DNA of 57,632 nt, taken from the NCBI RefSeq assembly GCF_001435835.1, contig NZ_AZFX01000010.1, positions 1 through 57,632 of the forward strand, written 5' to 3'. The notes beneath the pieces were generated by a model. The model was not told the origin of the DNA. It did no database searches and was given only the letters and a program-made list of their open reading frames with translations. Shown here in pieces: positions 22,487-33,508 of the stretch. Each line of letters starts with the position of its first letter. Positions within the stretch are counted from its first letter, which is position 1. Source of the stretch: Lapidilactobacillus concavus DSM 17758 (lineage in GTDB: Bacteria; Bacillota; Bacilli; Lactobacillales; Lactobacillaceae). The translations under genes were made by a program, and so were the position numbers.

Positions 22487-22997
22487 CAGCGCTCGTCAAC
22501 CCCTTAATATAGGCATCGATCAAGTCCTTTTGATCTGAAACACTTAATTCTTTGCCAATTAACTTTTCAGCAATATCTACAGAAATCTGGGCAACATCTT
22601 GACGTGCGCTATTCAATGCTTCAGTACGAGCCCGTTGTGCATCGGCGCGTGCCTTAGCTTTGACACTGTCGGCATCGCTTTGAGCGGCATCTAAGATTTC
22701 TTGACGTCGTTTATCGCCATTAACTTTTGCTGTGTTCACGATCTGAATTGCTTCAGACTTAGAATTTTTCAATTCTGCTTGACGTTGTGCTGCCATCTTC
22801 TCAGCTTGCGCACGTGAAGTTGCCGCGCCATCTAAATCTTCGTTGATCTTATTGGCACGATCATTCATCATCTTCGTCACTGGGCCCCAAGCGAAGTGCT
22901 TGACGAGCAGGAGCAAGAGAATGAAGACGACAAGTAGAAATAGCGAATCGCCTAAGCTCGCAAAATCAATTGCAGCAATGACTGATCCATTCATCAT
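22473..22997 (-). CDS. atpF: ATP synthase Fo subunit b
   Basis: Peripheral-stalk subunit, 174 residues: one membrane segment (about residues 16-36) and then a long charged coiled coil rich in Ala, Arg, Lys and Glu. A GGGAG site stands 8 nt before the start. Confidence 0.94.
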
Positions 22998-23044
22998 GAA
23001 TAACGCTCCCTTCTTCTAAGATTTGAAACCAAACGTTTGCAGTC

Positions 23045-23260
23045 TTAGACAAAGAGAATCAAGAAAGCAACAACGACAGCCAAGATAGGAACGGCTTCAA
23101 TTAAACCAACACCAACGAACATTGTACTTCTCAAAGTACCAGCGATTTCTGGTTGGCGTGCCATACTTTCGACCGTCTTAGAAATAACTTTGGCATTACC
23201 ATAAGAAGTAGCTAGTGCTGCAAGTCCGGCAGCAATTGCTGCGGCGATATATTTACTCAT
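23045..23260 (-). CDS. atpE: ATP synthase Fo subunit c
   Basis: Proton-carrying ring subunit, 71 residues in two hydrophobic helices joined by an ARQPE loop. The ion-binding glutamate is in [11 protein letters not shown] in the second helix. There is no sodium-type signature, so proton coupling is expected. Confidence 0.95.
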   Translation of the reverse strand: MSKYIAAAIAAGLAALATSYGNAKVISKTVESMARQPEIAGTLRSTMFVGVGLIEAVPILAVVVAFLILFV

Positions 23261-23282
23261 TGATAAATCCTCCTAAATTTTT

Positions 23283-23996
23283 TTACTCTTCACGTTCTAA
23301 TTTACGTGAAAAATAGACACACGATAGAATTGAAAATACGTAGGCCTGAATGGCTCCAATGAATACGGAGAAGCCTTGCCAGATCATGGTCATTGGTGCG
23401 GCAACAACCACACTAACAATGCCCATGCTGTTTGCCACCATGACCAGTAAACCGATCAGAACTTCACCGGCATAAATGTTACCGTAAAGTCGAAGTGACA
23501 ACGTCAAAAAGTTGGTAAACTCTTCGATCAAGTTAACTGGCAATAAGAAGCTGACCGGGCTCACATAATTGTGTAAATAGCCCTTCAGTCCAAACTTTTG
23601 TACAGAAAAATAATGTGACATCAACAGAGTCACCATGGCTAACGGCATCGTTACCATTGGATCGGCGGTTGGTGATTTCGTGAAAGTGTACCCATTGATC
23701 TTGACTTGGAAGAATAATCCAATCACATTCGCAAACAAGATAAATGTGAACAACACGAAAATATAGAAATAAAAGGGCTTGCCCTCTTCACCAGGCATGA
23801 TCGATTTCACAATACCATTCGTAAAATCAATCAAATACTCTAAAACATTCTGACCCTTGCCCGGCTTCATGGTTAACTTTCGTGAAAGAAAGAATGTAAA
23901 CACAAAAACCAATAAAGCCGTCAATAAAATTGAAAGGCAATTGGCAACATTGAACCGTAGACCAATGAATGTTAGGTATTGATACTTGCTCTCCAA
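23283..23996 (-). CDS. atpB: ATP synthase Fo subunit a
   Basis: Membrane channel subunit, 237 residues. The essential arginine is in LSLRLYGNIYAGEVLIG. TTG at 23996, 6 nt after AAGGAGG, begins MESKYQYLTFIGLRFNV as in relatives; the open frame reaches further upstream but without a ribosome binding site. First gene of the operon; no atpI is present before it. Confidence 0.94.
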   Translation of the reverse strand: MESKYQYLTFIGLRFNVANCLSILLTALLVFVFTFFLSRKLTMKPGKGQNVLEYLIDFTNGIVKSIMPGEEGKPFYFYIFVLFTFILFANVIGLFFQVKINGYTFTKSPTADPMVTMPLAMVTLLMSHYFSVQKFGLKGYLHNYVSPVSFLLPVNLIEEFTNFLTLSLRLYGNIYAGEVLIGLLVMVANSMGIVSVVVAAPMTMIWQGFSVFIGAIQAYVFSILSCVYFSRKLEREE

Positions 23997-24161
23997 AGCG
24001 CGCCTCCTTCCCAAAACAATTCGAACATTCCGAGCCGACACAACGAGGCTAATCCTTGATAAGTGTTGAGAAAAAACGCCGACCAAAAATTAACCAGACC
24101 TTAATACCAAACCCGAAATTGTGTCTCAGTCAACAGACCTAGTTACGAAAACACAAAGTCC

Positions 24162-24190
24162 ATAGTATCACCATTAAATGTAAAATTCAA
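24162..24190 (-). promoter_or_regulatory. promoter of the atp operon
   Basis: Minus strand TTGAAT (24185-24190), 17-bp spacer, TACTAT (24162-24167) with a TG extension in front of the -10. A tandem 12-mer (24186-24209) covers the -35 region. The untranslated leader is about 160 nt. Confidence 0.65.
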
Positions 24191-24348
24191 AGAAAAGTTC
24201 AAAGAAAAGTTTTGAAAACTTGAAAAAATTGATTTGAATCTAAATGACACTCGTGGACCTTGAACGACCGAAAAATCGACTTTTTTTCAATCCTATATTG
24301 CTGATTGGCAGTTTGCCTCATTCAACGGCCACCTGAATGCCACCTCAT

Positions 24349-24373
24349 GCAACTGAATCACTGTTACAGTTGC
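24349..24373. repeat. hairpin after upp
   Basis: GCAACTG and CAGTTGC form a perfect 7-bp stem, 35 nt past the upp stop. No T-run follows, so termination is uncertain. The rest of the 410-nt gap between upp and atpB holds only the atp promoter. Confidence 0.4.
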
Positions 24374-24407
24374 ACCCGCAGATAAGTGCTTCTAGGGTAG
24401 CTGGTAG

Positions 24408-25037
24408 CTACTTGGTACCGAATAAACGATCGCCGGCATCGCCCAGACCTGGGAAAATGTAGCCATTATCGGTAAGCTTCTCATCAAGAGATGCAGCGTA
24501 AATATCAACATCTGGATGAGCTTCTTGCACGGCTTTGACACCCTCTGGTGCAGCAACAAGAACGACGAGACGCATGTTCTTGGCCCCACGCTTCTTGAGT
24601 GCATCAATGGCCATGTTTGCAGAACCACCAGTGGCTAACATTGGATCAACAATGAATAAATCACGTTGATCAATATCTGGTGGCATCTTAACAAAATATT
24701 CGTGCGGCTCTAAGGTTTGCTCGTCACGATACATGCCAATGTGACCAACTTTAGCAGCAGGGATCAGTTGCAAGACACCATCAACCATGCCTAAACCTGC
24801 ACGCAAAATTGGTACAACAGCTAATTTCTTACCCGATAACTGTTTCTGAACCGTCTTGCCCATTGGCGTCTCGATTTCAACATCGACTAAGGGTAAGTCA
24901 CGAGTTATTTCATAGACCATTAATTCGGCGATTTCATTCGCAACCTCACGAAAAACCTTCGTTCCTGTTGCCTTATCTCGAATAATTGTCAACTTGTGCT
25001 GAATCAAGGGGTGATTCAAAACGGTAAATTTCCCCAT
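24408..25037 (-). CDS. upp: uracil phosphoribosyltransferase
   Basis: Salvages uracil to UMP using PRPP, 209 residues. The PRPP loop [15 protein letters not shown] and the uracil-binding C-terminal end ([18 protein letters not shown]) are clear. The start at 25037 follows AAAGGTGG by 7 nt; the ATG at 25055 lacks a ribosome binding site. It lies 68 nt after glyA, probably co-transcribed. Confidence 0.96.
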   Translation of the reverse strand: MGKFTVLNHPLIQHKLTIIRDKATGTKVFREVANEIAELMVYEITRDLPLVDVEIETPMGKTVQKQLSGKKLAVVPILRAGLGMVDGVLQLIPAAKVGHIGMYRDEQTLEPHEYFVKMPPDIDQRDLFIVDPMLATGGSANMAIDALKKRGAKNMRLVVLVAAPEGVKAVQEAHPDVDIYAASLDEKLTDNGYIFPGLGDAGDRLFGTK

Positions 25038-25105
25038 GCTTTTGCCACCTTTCATTTTTTAAATCATATCAATGATAAGCTAGTTTTCAGTAAATTGCTA
25101 GAAAA

Positions 25106-26344
25106 TCATGACCAATTTGTCGGAAAACTTTCGGCAAAAGTTGTAATCTGGTGATGGAGTTCCTGAACCTTAGTTTCATCATCACGCGATTTGATGACAT
25201 CAATGATGAATTGTGCAACTTTTTGGCAATCTGCTTCCTTCATACCCCGGGTGGTAATCGCGGGTGTACCGATTCGAACACCACTGGCTTTGAACGGTCC
25301 GTTTTTCTCAAAAGGAATCGTGTTCTTATTCAACGTGATCTGCACGTGATCCATTAATTCTTGAACATCACGGCCATACAAGCCGGTCTTGGTGACGTCT
25401 AGCATGAACAAATGGTTGTCGGTTCCGCCAGAAACAATTCGGAACGTAGGATCCGCGTTGAAAACCGCAGCCATCGCCTTGGCGTTCTTAACGACCTGTT
25501 GTGAATAAGAGATAAACTCTGGTTGTAAGTCCTCGCCGAACGCAATCGCTTTTGCGGCAATCACGTGTTCCAGTGGTCCACCCTGTGTGCCTGGAAATAC
25601 CGCAGAATCCAATGCTTTCGCATATTTCTCCTTGGCTAAAATCAACCCACCACGCGGTCCACGCAATGTTTTATGCGTCGTCGACGTGACCACATCACAA
25701 TATGGAACCGGACTCGGATGAACACCTGCCGCAACTAAGCCAGCAATGTGTGCCATATCCACCATCAACATCGCGCCGACTTGGTCGGCGATTTCGCGGA
25801 ACTTCTTGAAGTCAATGATTCGACTATAGGCGGATGCTCCAGCGACGATCAACTTAGGTTGAACTTCTTGCGCGATTTTTGCGATCGCATCGTAGTCCAA
25901 CTGTTCCGTCTCTGGATCTACCCCATAGCTGTGAAACTGGTAAGTCTGACCACTGAAATTAACGGGCGACCCATGCGTGAGGTGACCTCCGGCAGTCAAA
26001 TCCATCCCCAAAACGGTGTCCCCGGGTTTCAACAACGCTCGGTAAACGGCCTCGTTAGCTTGTGAACCAGAATGTGGCTGCACATTGGCATACTCGGCTC
26101 CGAACAGCTGCTTAGCCCGATCAATCGCTAGCGTTTCAACTTGGTCGATGTACTCACAACCGCCATAAAAGCGACGACCGGGATAACCTTCCGCATACTT
26201 GTTCGTCAAAACACTGCCTTGTGCACGACGAACGGCTTCAGAAACCACATTCTCTGAGGCAATTAATTCAATGTTCTGGCGCTGGCGTTGCTCTTCGCGA
26301 TGAATTGCTTGCCAAACCGCCTGATCTTTCTCAATAAATGTCAT
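25106..26344 (-). CDS. glyA: serine hydroxymethyltransferase
   Basis: Interconverts serine and glycine with tetrahydrofolate, 412 residues. The PLP lysine is in [16 protein letters not shown] near residue 226; [14 protein letters not shown] near residue 92 is also typical. A strong AGGAGG precedes the ATG. A TATAAT at 26366-26371 would give a very short leader. Confidence 0.96.
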   Translation of the reverse strand: MTFIEKDQAVWQAIHREEQRQRQNIELIASENVVSEAVRRAQGSVLTNKYAEGYPGRRFYGGCEYIDQVETLAIDRAKQLFGAEYANVQPHSGSQANEAVYRALLKPGDTVLGMDLTAGGHLTHGSPVNFSGQTYQFHSYGVDPETEQLDYDAIAKIAQEVQPKLIVAGASAYSRIIDFKKFREIADQVGAMLMVDMAHIAGLVAAGVHPSPVPYCDVVTSTTHKTLRGPRGGLILAKEKYAKALDSAVFPGTQGGPLEHVIAAKAIAFGEDLQPEFISYSQQVVKNAKAMAAVFNADPTFRIVSGGTDNHLFMLDVTKTGLYGRDVQELMDHVQITLNKNTIPFEKNGPFKASGVRIGTPAITTRGMKEADCQKVAQFIIDVIKSRDDETKVQELHHQITTFAESFPTNWS

Positions 26345-26371
26345 TGACAGACCTCCTTTTGCCCCATTATA

Positions 26372-26770
26372 CCGGTAATCTTGTTCATTCGAAAGTAAAA
26401 CCGACTAACTTCTTGTGACTAATTAATCGGGAACTCTTTTTCTTAAGATAGACAGGTCAATACGAAGTTATTTGCGACAGATTGGGCCTTATTTCACTTA
26501 ACTATTTTCCATTATTTTTAACCGCATTTCACAATCATTCGATTTTGCTGGCGACTATGGCCTAAAAATCTAGTGCCGCACTCATTGAGCCGTATCCAAG
26601 TCACCCATCAATAAAAAAGCGCCAGCGACAGTGATTCATCGAAGGCACTTGATCAAAAAAACGTATTGGATGAGAACAACTCATTTCCGACACAGTTTTT
26701 TTGAAATTTTCATTTTGACTTTTTCAAAAACAAGCAACTTTCATCTAGGCATTGAATAAAAAGTTAATGT
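26372..26770. other. intergenic stretch between sua5 and glyA
   Basis: No coding frame supported. It holds the sua5 terminator and a second hairpin (ATGAG/CTCAT with flanking GG/CC) followed by a T-run near 26658-26690. Confidence 0.4.
26611..26652 (-). terminator. terminator of the tdk-prfA-prmC-sua5 operon
   Basis: AAGTGCC pairs with GGCGCTT (one G-U pair) on the minus strand and is followed by six Ts. It lies about 120 nt past the sua5 stop. Confidence 0.6.
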
Positions 26771-27799
26771 CTAAAATACGGTAGCCTCATAAAATTGACC
26801 ACCCGCAGACTTCTTCAGACGGTTCATATAGGCAATCCCCAACCCTTTTTCAGGGACACCAGCGGCTAAAATCAGGTCAATCCCAGGCTGATCATCAAAC
26901 CAACGTAAGCCTGCAAAAAGCTGATGACTCGCACTCTGAATATCCGCACCAAGTGAATACGTTGTCACCAAGTCGCTAGTAACCAGCATTTGTAGTTGTT
27001 CATCAAAGGCCAACACACCGAATGGCTTGCGATAGTGTTGCCGAGTCTTTGCAACTGCCTCAGCAAAGTTCTTCGTCGGTTCAACAATCAAGACTTGGGC
27101 AGCGGGAGCATAATGTTTGTACTTCATCCCGGGTGCCTTTGGCGTTTCTTTGGCACCGACATGATGCTGTGCTGTATCAACGGTTCCCAGCAATGGGGCC
27201 AAATCATCAGCGTCATAGTAACCCGGACGTAAAATAGCAGCTGGTGCCACGCTTAGATCGATGATGGTCGATTCCAAACCAACTTGTGTCTGCCCATCAT
27301 CCAAGATCCCGGCAATTTTACCTCTGAGATCATGATAGACATGTTGCGCCTTCGTTGGACTTGGTTTACCAGAAGTATTGGCAGACGGCCCAACAATCGG
27401 TGTCCCCGTTTCCTTGATCAGCTCGAGTGTCGCATCGTTCTTCGGCATTCGAAACGCTGCTGTACTCAGGCCACCAGTGACAACGGACGAGAGCGTATTC
27501 GGCTGTAATGGTAAGATGATCGTTAAAGGTCCAGGCCAAAAAGTTGCCATTAATTTCTCAGCTAATTCACTTTTGACTGCATATTTCCAAACCATTTCTG
27601 GTGAACAGACGGTCACAATCAAAGGATTGTCGCTCGGACGGCCTTTTGCAACGTAAACTTGGCGAACAGCTGCTTCGTTATCGACAATTGCACCGAGTCC
27701 ATAGACCGTTTCAGTTGGGAACGACACCAAATGGCCGGCTCTCAACTCCGCAGCTGCCTCTGGAATATCCTGTTTCGTATAAATTTTTGTTTCCATCAT
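26771..27799 (-). CDS. ywlC: L-threonylcarbamoyladenylate synthase (Sua5/YwlC type)
   Basis: Makes threonylcarbamoyl-AMP for the t6A modification of tRNA position 37. The 342 residues comprise the YrdC/TsaC-like catalytic domain (SFPTETVYGLGA, KGRPSDNPL, VGPSANTSGKPSPT) and the C-terminal Sua5 domain after a linker near GMKYKHYAP. ATG at 27799, 7 nt after AGAGG, is preferred to the upstream frame. It follows prmC by 55 nt. Confidence 0.93.
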   Translation of the reverse strand: MMETKIYTKQDIPEAAAELRAGHLVSFPTETVYGLGAIVDNEAAVRQVYVAKGRPSDNPLIVTVCSPEMVWKYAVKSELAEKLMATFWPGPLTIILPLQPNTLSSVVTGGLSTAAFRMPKNDATLELIKETGTPIVGPSANTSGKPSPTKAQHVYHDLRGKIAGILDDGQTQVGLESTIIDLSVAPAAILRPGYYDADDLAPLLGTVDTAQHHVGAKETPKAPGMKYKHYAPAAQVLIVEPTKNFAEAVAKTRQHYRKPFGVLAFDEQLQMLVTSDLVTTYSLGADIQSASHQLFAGLRWFDDQPGIDLILAAGVPEKGLGIAYMNRLKKSAGGQFYEATVF

Positions 27800-27854
27800 C
27801 AATTCGCCTCTGAAGTTTCCTCTCAAAATTTTAAAGCTAATTCCGTTCAATGAT

Positions 27855-28724
27855 TCATTTTTTAGGTGTTAATGGCGCTATGTCAACGCACACCATCCGT
27901 GGCCAATTGGCAAGATCGCGACGAATCTCAACACCGGCCCCCGGTAGTGCCCGCTTGAAAATAGCCTCAATCTCGGGTGCCTGTTGATAGCCAAATTCCA
28001 TGAACAAGCGACCAGCAGGTTTCAAGTAAGATTGCACGCTTGTGGCAATCCGCTGATAAAGGGCCAGACCATTATGATCGGCAAAAAGCGCCGTCGCCGG
28101 CTCAAAATGACGAACAGAATAATCCATGACTGCTTCTTCTTGGTGTGAAATATAAGGTGGATTCGAGACGATCACGTCAAATGGTGCCGTTTGTTCAGGC
28201 AATGCTGCCCAAAGATCCCCTTCAGCAAAACTGACATCCAAATTCAAATTCATGGCATTTTGGCGGGCAACAGTTAAAGCTTGCATACTGATATCCGTCG
28301 CCAACACCTGGCTATTGGCAAAGTGTTGCTTTAGTGCCAAGGCGATTGCACCGCTCCCCGTACCGATATCCAGAATTCTTAGTGATGCATCTGGAAGATA
28401 GCCCTCTTCGATCCAAGCGACTAATTCTTCGGTTTCTGGTCGCGGAATCAAGGTTGCAGGATTCACTTTTAGCTTCATCCCTGCGAACCAGGCTTCACCT
28501 AAAAGATATTGCGCAGGCAGTCCGGTCGCCAACTGCGATACATCCTGTTGGAACTGTTGCCAAACGGCTACTGGCATTGCTGTACGTTCATTCAGCAGCA
28601 GGTCGGTTTTGCGCCAATTCAGTCGTTCCATCAAGACATACTCAGCTGACTCTGGATCCAGATCACGCTCTTTTAACAACAAAAAAGCCCATTGCAGGGC
28701 CTGATTATAGTTGGTTGGCGTCAT
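27855..28724 (-). CDS. prmC: release factor glutamine methyltransferase PrmC
   Basis: Methylates the GGQ glutamine of release factors. It has 289 residues with SAM motif [13 protein letters not shown] and catalytic [12 protein letters not shown]. The ATG at 28724 lies inside the end of prfA, 10 nt after TTGGAG, an overlap of about 20 nt that couples enzyme to its substrate. Confidence 0.95.
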   Translation of the reverse strand: MTPTNYNQALQWAFLLLKERDLDPESAEYVLMERLNWRKTDLLLNERTAMPVAVWQQFQQDVSQLATGLPAQYLLGEAWFAGMKLKVNPATLIPRPETEELVAWIEEGYLPDASLRILDIGTGSGAIALALKQHFANSQVLATDISMQALTVARQNAMNLNLDVSFAEGDLWAALPEQTAPFDVIVSNPPYISHQEEAVMDYSVRHFEPATALFADHNGLALYQRIATSVQSYLKPAGRLFMEFGYQQAPEIEAIFKRALPGAGVEIRRDLANWPRMVCVDIAPLTPKK

Positions 28725-29799
28725 CGGAAATTTGCTCCAACTTCTTGGTCTGATCTGAAACAATCAAGGCATCGATCACTTCGCCTAACTCACCATTCAT
28801 GATGCGATCAAGTTTGTTCAATGTTAAACCGATGCGGTGATCCGTCACTCGGTTCTGAGGATAATTATAAGTTCGAATTCGCTCCGAACGATCACCCGTT
28901 CCGACGGCTGACTTCCGATTGGCATCATACTCGCTCTGATTCTGACTTTCGTAATAGTCGTAGACACGTGACCGTAAAATTTGCATCGCCTTTTCACGGT
29001 TTTGCTGTTGCGAACGCTGATCCTGCATCGCAACCACAATACCTGAAGGTAAGTGAGTCATACGAACCGCTGAAGACGTCTTGTTGATATGCTGACCACC
29101 GGCACCTGATGAACGGTAAACGTCGACTCGAATATCCTTAGGATCAATGTCGATATCGACTGAGTCATATTCGGGCATAACGGCAACAGTTGCGGTCGAC
29201 GTATGAACCCGTCCCTGCGATTCCGTTGTGGGAATACGTTGAACACGATGTGCCCCGTTTTCATATTTTAACTTCGAATAGACATTGTCACCCGTAATCA
29301 TGACGGCAACTTCTTTAAATCCACCGACTTCAGTACGGTTCTCATCGACAATTTCGAATTGCCACCCTTGACGCTCAGCGTAATGATGGTACATGTCTAA
29401 TAAGTCGCCAGCAAAAAGTGAAGCCTCATCACCGCCCGCTGCTCCACGGATTTCCATAATAATATTCTTATCATCATTAGGATCCTTAGGCAACATTAAA
29501 ACTTTAATTTCTTCTTCAAGTTGATCACGCTCGGTGCTCAACTCTGACATGTCTTCTTTGGCCAGATCCGTTAATTCTTTATCATCGCTCTCACGAATAA
29601 TTTGATCGTTGTCGCTGATACCTTGAATCACTTCGCGATAATGTTTGTATTTATTGACGATCTCCGCCATGCCTGCTGCTTCCTTGGAAACCTCCAAGTA
29701 ACGTTTGGTATTACCGATAACTTCTGGATCGGCCATCATTTCGGTTAATTCATCATAACGGTCGATCAAACCATCTAGCTGTGCTAAAATTTTGTCCAT
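28705..29799 (-). CDS. prfA: peptide chain release factor 1
   Basis: Terminates translation at UAA and UAG, 364 residues. The catalytic GGQ is in [15 protein letters not shown] near residue 239. Its ATG shares one base with the tdk stop (TAATG). Confidence 0.97.
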   Translation of the reverse strand: MDKILAQLDGLIDRYDELTEMMADPEVIGNTKRYLEVSKEAAGMAEIVNKYKHYREVIQGISDNDQIIRESDDKELTDLAKEDMSELSTERDQLEEEIKVLMLPKDPNDDKNIIMEIRGAAGGDEASLFAGDLLDMYHHYAERQGWQFEIVDENRTEVGGFKEVAVMITGDNVYSKLKYENGAHRVQRIPTTESQGRVHTSTATVAVMPEYDSVDIDIDPKDIRVDVYRSSGAGGQHINKTSSAVRMTHLPSGIVVAMQDQRSQQQNREKAMQILRSRVYDYYESQNQSEYDANRKSAVGTGDRSERIRTYNYPQNRVTDHRIGLTLNKLDRIMNGELGEVIDALIVSDQTKKLEQISDDANQL

Positions 29800-30401
29800 T
29801 ATTGACCTTCTTCCACATGATTCTCGACTTGATCCAGCAACGGATGATTATAATGTACACGACAAACGGGATAATACGACTCATTACCACCCATTTGTAC
29901 TTGTTTGCCTTCATAGACTGGATGACCTTCATGAATTCGCAAATTCATCGTTGCTTTTTTATGACAGAACCAACAGATGGTTTTGATTTCTTCAATTTTA
30001 TCTGCATAGAGCAACAAATAGTGCGAACCCTCGAATAATTCATTACGAAAATCATTCTTTAATCCAAAAGTCATCACTGGAATATCCAGCTCATCAACGA
30101 TCCGGGCAGCTTCAAGAATATGATGTTTCTCTAAGAACTGTGCCTCATCGATCAATACACAGGCTGCTTGAGGATTGATTGCCTGAACGCGTTCAAAAAT
30201 ATTCGTCTCTGAGAAAATCGGTTCCGCAGCACGTTTCAGCCCAATTCGACTCGACACATATCCAACGCCATCACGCGAATCGACGCCACTCGTCATTAAG
30301 ATCACGGGTTTATTTTCTTCTTCATAATTATGTGCAACCTTAAGAATATCGATTGTCTTACCCGAATTCATTGCGCCATAGCGAAAGAATAATTGCGCCA
30401 T
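29799..30401 (-). CDS. tdk: thymidine kinase
   Basis: Type II thymidine kinase of nucleotide salvage, 200 residues. P-loop [20 protein letters not shown], and four zinc cysteines in CWFCHKK and PVCRVHYN (the fourth position may be His). First gene of the operon; a TATACT -10 with a weak -35 stands near 30440-30465. Confidence 0.95.
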   Translation of the reverse strand: MAQLFFRYGAMNSGKTIDILKVAHNYEEENKPVILMTSGVDSRDGVGYVSSRIGLKRAAEPIFSETNIFERVQAINPQAACVLIDEAQFLEKHHILEAARIVDELDIPVMTFGLKNDFRNELFEGSHYLLLYADKIEEIKTICWFCHKKATMNLRIHEGHPVYEGKQVQMGGNESYYPVCRVHYNHPLLDQVENHVEEGQ

Positions 30402-30680
30402 TTCTATTCCGCCTCCAGATTTTGATTACCGCTTTTTAGTATAACCGAAAAACCGGGGCTTGCCTAGAATTAATCATTGAAAAGTCGCTACGAAGATCTC
30501 TCACAAACGGTGATCTTACATCGATGGCGCCAGTATTCTGAACCATTCAAAATTTTATCCATTCGTAGGATTCATAGAACTTCTTGCAATTCGTTTTAGT
30601 TTATCATCGACTAAAGTGCTCGCGTTTAAAGTATGGTAAAATGGACCAGTACTGATTCTGAAATGATCGAGGTTATAACT

Positions 30681-32033
30681 ATGTCAATAAAGGCGGCCTT
30701 TGCAAGTTTTCTCGGAAAGAGCAGCTATTGGTTCTTGCACAACTTCCGTAGCGGCGGTAGCTCTTATCCTGGTAAACTCGCCACAAGAATTGATCCCGAA
30801 ATTCTGAGACACCTAGCCGAAAATTACGACGTGATCATCGTCACTGGCACCAATGGGAAAACGATGACCACCTCTCTCCTGACTAAAATTCTGAAAGAAC
30901 AATATCCAGATGTGTTAACAAATCCCAGTGGATCCAATATGTTACAGGGAATTGTGACCTCCTTCTTGGCAGCGGGTCCTAAGCCGAAGGGGCGTAAAGG
31001 TTTGGCCGTTCTAGAAGTTGATGAGGCAAACGTCGAACCCGTTTGCCGCCAATTAACACCGACAGCCTTCCTACTAACGAATATTTTCCGTGATCAGATG
31101 GATCGTTATGGCGAGATCTATACCACTTATCAAAAAATCGTCGATGGGATCAAACTGGCACCCCAAGCCACGATTATTGCCAATGGTGACGCACCGATTT
31201 TTAATTCTAAGCAATTACCTAATCCGATCATCTATTACGGTTTTGCGGATAGTGATAAACCCGATGCTGATTTAAGAGCTAGTTTCAATTCTGACGGTGT
31301 TCTTTGTCCTGTTTGCAACCATATCTTGCACTATCACAGCATTACGTATGCAAATTTGGGCGACTACTTCTGTCCTAACTGCAGCTTCTCCCGTCCAGAA
31401 CTAACCGATGCTGTCACCGCTGTTCAGGAACTACGACCGACGTTTTCTAATTTTATTATCAATAAACAAGCATTTACGATTCATGTGGGTGGTGTCTACA
31501 ACATCTACAACGCGTTAGCTGCCTACACGACTGCAAAATTCCTCAAAATCGCGCCTGAATCGATTGCGGCTGCCTTCAATTATGATGAACAAGTTTTCGG
31601 TCGACAAGAAGTCATCAAGTTAAATGGCAAGCACGCAACCATTATTCTCGTCAAAAATCCGGTTGGCTTGAATCAAGTCTTCGACCTCATTAAAACAGAT
31701 CCACATCCCTACTCGCTTGGTTTCTTATTGAATGCCCATGCCGCTGATGGTAAAGATACCAGTTGGATCTGGGATGGCGAATTTGAACAATTGCCTTTCC
31801 AAGATATTCCGAAAATTATACTTGGTGGCGAACGTCTGAAGGACATTCAGCTTCGCTTCAAAGTTGCTGGTGCAAACGCAGACAGCATCGTTGCTACTCA
31901 AGATTTAACTGACTTCATCACGCAAGCGGGTGAAGTTCCGGATGAACATATTTATATTTTGACGACTTACACGGCAATGTTGGCTTTGCGGAAACAACTT
32001 GCAAATCAAGGCATTATCCCCGCAGGATTTTAG
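30681..32033 (+). CDS. murT: MurT, lipid II isoglutaminyl synthase subunit
   Basis: Mur-ligase-like subunit that activates lipid II D-glutamate for amidation. Of 450 residues, the ATP loop is VTGTNGKTMTT, a Cys4 zinc ribbon typical of MurT is visible (CPVCNHIL and CPNCSFSR), and a C-terminal DUF1727 domain follows. The start at 30681 follows GATCGAGG by 8 nt; upstream in-frame ATGs lack a site. The usual partner gene gatD does not follow: a terminator comes 7 nt after the stop and the next gene is on the other strand. Confidence 0.92.
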   Translation: MSIKAAFASFLGKSSYWFLHNFRSGGSSYPGKLATRIDPEILRHLAENYDVIIVTGTNGKTMTTSLLTKILKEQYPDVLTNPSGSNMLQGIVTSFLAAGPKPKGRKGLAVLEVDEANVEPVCRQLTPTAFLLTNIFRDQMDRYGEIYTTYQKIVDGIKLAPQATIIANGDAPIFNSKQLPNPIIYYGFADSDKPDADLRASFNSDGVLCPVCNHILHYHSITYANLGDYFCPNCSFSRPELTDAVTAVQELRPTFSNFIINKQAFTIHVGGVYNIYNALAAYTTAKFLKIAPESIAAAFNYDEQVFGRQEVIKLNGKHATIILVKNPVGLNQVFDLIKTDPHPYSLGFLLNAHAADGKDTSWIWDGEFEQLPFQDIPKIILGGERLKDIQLRFKVAGANADSIVATQDLTDFITQAGEVPDEHIYILTTYTAMLALRKQLANQGIIPAGF

Positions 32034-32039
32034 CAGTCA

Positions 32040-32104
32040 AAAAAGTACGCAATCATCAGATTCTCGTTTTGAGACGAGATCATGAAGATTGCGTACTTTT
32101 TTGT
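32040..32104 (+). terminator. terminator of murT
   Basis: Long stem AAAAAAGTACGCAATC / GATTGCGTACTTTTTT with an inner TCTCGT/ACGAGA pairing. The A and T runs on the two sides allow action in both directions. The rest of the gap to 32316 holds no recognised feature. Confidence 0.9.
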
Positions 32105-32315
32105 GGTGAGAATGACACTAATTGGTTAACTAGACTGGAATAAACAAGAAACGATTCTTGCCAAACGAGTTCTTGTCACCAGTACAGACGGGATTAGCCC
32201 CTAAAACTAAACCAATCCAATTGAAAAATGCATTTAATTTATAAAAGCTCTTTTTTGCCAACTAAACGTCGAATTATCGAACTATTTAGGAATTAACTTC
32301 AGCTTCTAAATCTAT

Positions 32316-33323
32316 CTAGTTACTTGGTAATTCTGCCATGAACTGATCCACGATTAAGTGACGTCGGTCGAGAAAAACAGGATTCTCTTCGACGGGATGA
32401 ATTCGATTCGTCAATACAATCAAACCTTGCTGCAATTGCTGATCCAAAACGATAAAGGTGCCAGTATAGCCACTGTGAAAAAGCAAAGGGTGTTGATCAG
32501 TCGGCGCAAATCGCAGCGCCCATCCCAACGAACGTTGCAAGTGATGACGCGTATGATCAGCGTACAATTGTGCTATAAACGACCGTGAGATCAGCTCAGG
32601 CAAGTCCGGTCGCTGGCCAAGGTACCACTGACTAAACTGAACTAAATCAGCTAGAGTTGCAAACAAACCCGCTGAACCACAATGACGACCCAGTGTATGC
32701 GCCTTGGGATCATGAACCACTCCTTGCAAAAGCTGGCCATCTTTACGATTAGTCGGCACACAATTGGCCGGATCAGGTGTGAAAGTCGCGCCTGCCAGTT
32801 TCAGTGGCTGCAATACCCGCTCAGTAATCACCTGTTGAACTGATTTTCCACAAACTTGTTCGATCACCCAACCCAGATATAAAAAGCCAACATCCGTATA
32901 AATCATCTCATGTTCAAAAGTAGCTGTGACCGGTAGTTTGAGCAACGCAGCTTTCAAGTCAGCCGCCGAAAGTCGATCACGATTGGGAATATAGCCAGCA
33001 ATTCCCGATGTATGGGTCAAAAGATGCCACAGCTGTACCCGCTCATCTTGAAATGCGGGTAAATATTTCTGGACGGGATCTTCAAGCTGCACCTTCCCTT
33101 GCGCAATCAATTGAAAAATCACTGTGGTCGTCCCCACAATTTTGGTCAAGCTCGCGAGATCATACTGCGATCCAGCATGTAGCTGAAGGCGTTTCGGCAC
33201 CAGTTCTCGCCATCCAAACACATCAGTCAAGACACGAGAGTGATCGATCAGCGCATAACTGACACCTGGAACGATCTGATCAGTGACTAAATCTGCCAAT
33301 AATTGTCGTGTTTTTGTATACAT
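32316..33323 (-). CDS. serine hydrolase of the beta-lactamase/PBP-related family
   Basis: A 335-residue class-C-like serine hydrolase without a signal peptide. The SxxK motif is SLTK in DLASLTKIVGTT near residue 57. The tyrosine motif is YTD in place of YxN, and HSG in HSGYTGTF replaces KTG. The substrate is unknown; such proteins may be esterases or D-amino-acid peptidases, and resistance cannot be inferred. A GAGGTG site precedes the ATG. It is probably transcribed alone. Confidence 0.8.
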   Translation of the reverse strand: MYTKTRQLLADLVTDQIVPGVSYALIDHSRVLTDVFGWRELVPKRLQLHAGSQYDLASLTKIVGTTTVIFQLIAQGKVQLEDPVQKYLPAFQDERVQLWHLLTHTSGIAGYIPNRDRLSAADLKAALLKLPVTATFEHEMIYTDVGFLYLGWVIEQVCGKSVQQVITERVLQPLKLAGATFTPDPANCVPTNRKDGQLLQGVVHDPKAHTLGRHCGSAGLFATLADLVQFSQWYLGQRPDLPELISRSFIAQLYADHTRHHLQRSLGWALRFAPTDQHPLLFHSGYTGTFIVLDQQLQQGLIVLTNRIHPVEENPVFLDRRHLIVDQFMAELPSN

Positions 33324-33508
33324 CTGCTCACCTCATAGCTTCAGATTAGCATTTTTTAAATTAAAATCCAGTCTCACTTCGGCACAACTTCTTCATCTCG
33401 GACCTCATCATCGTAAAATCAGAGACACCAAAAATACCTCCGGACCGATCTCAAATGATCAGTTCGAAGGCACCTATCGTCAGGCTTAAGCTCAGCCTAA
33501 ATAAAATC

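Noticed and set aside
32316-33323. Calling the serine hydrolase a beta-lactamase resistance gene
   Set aside because: It has SxxK but YTD and HSG in place of YxN and KTG, and no signal peptide.
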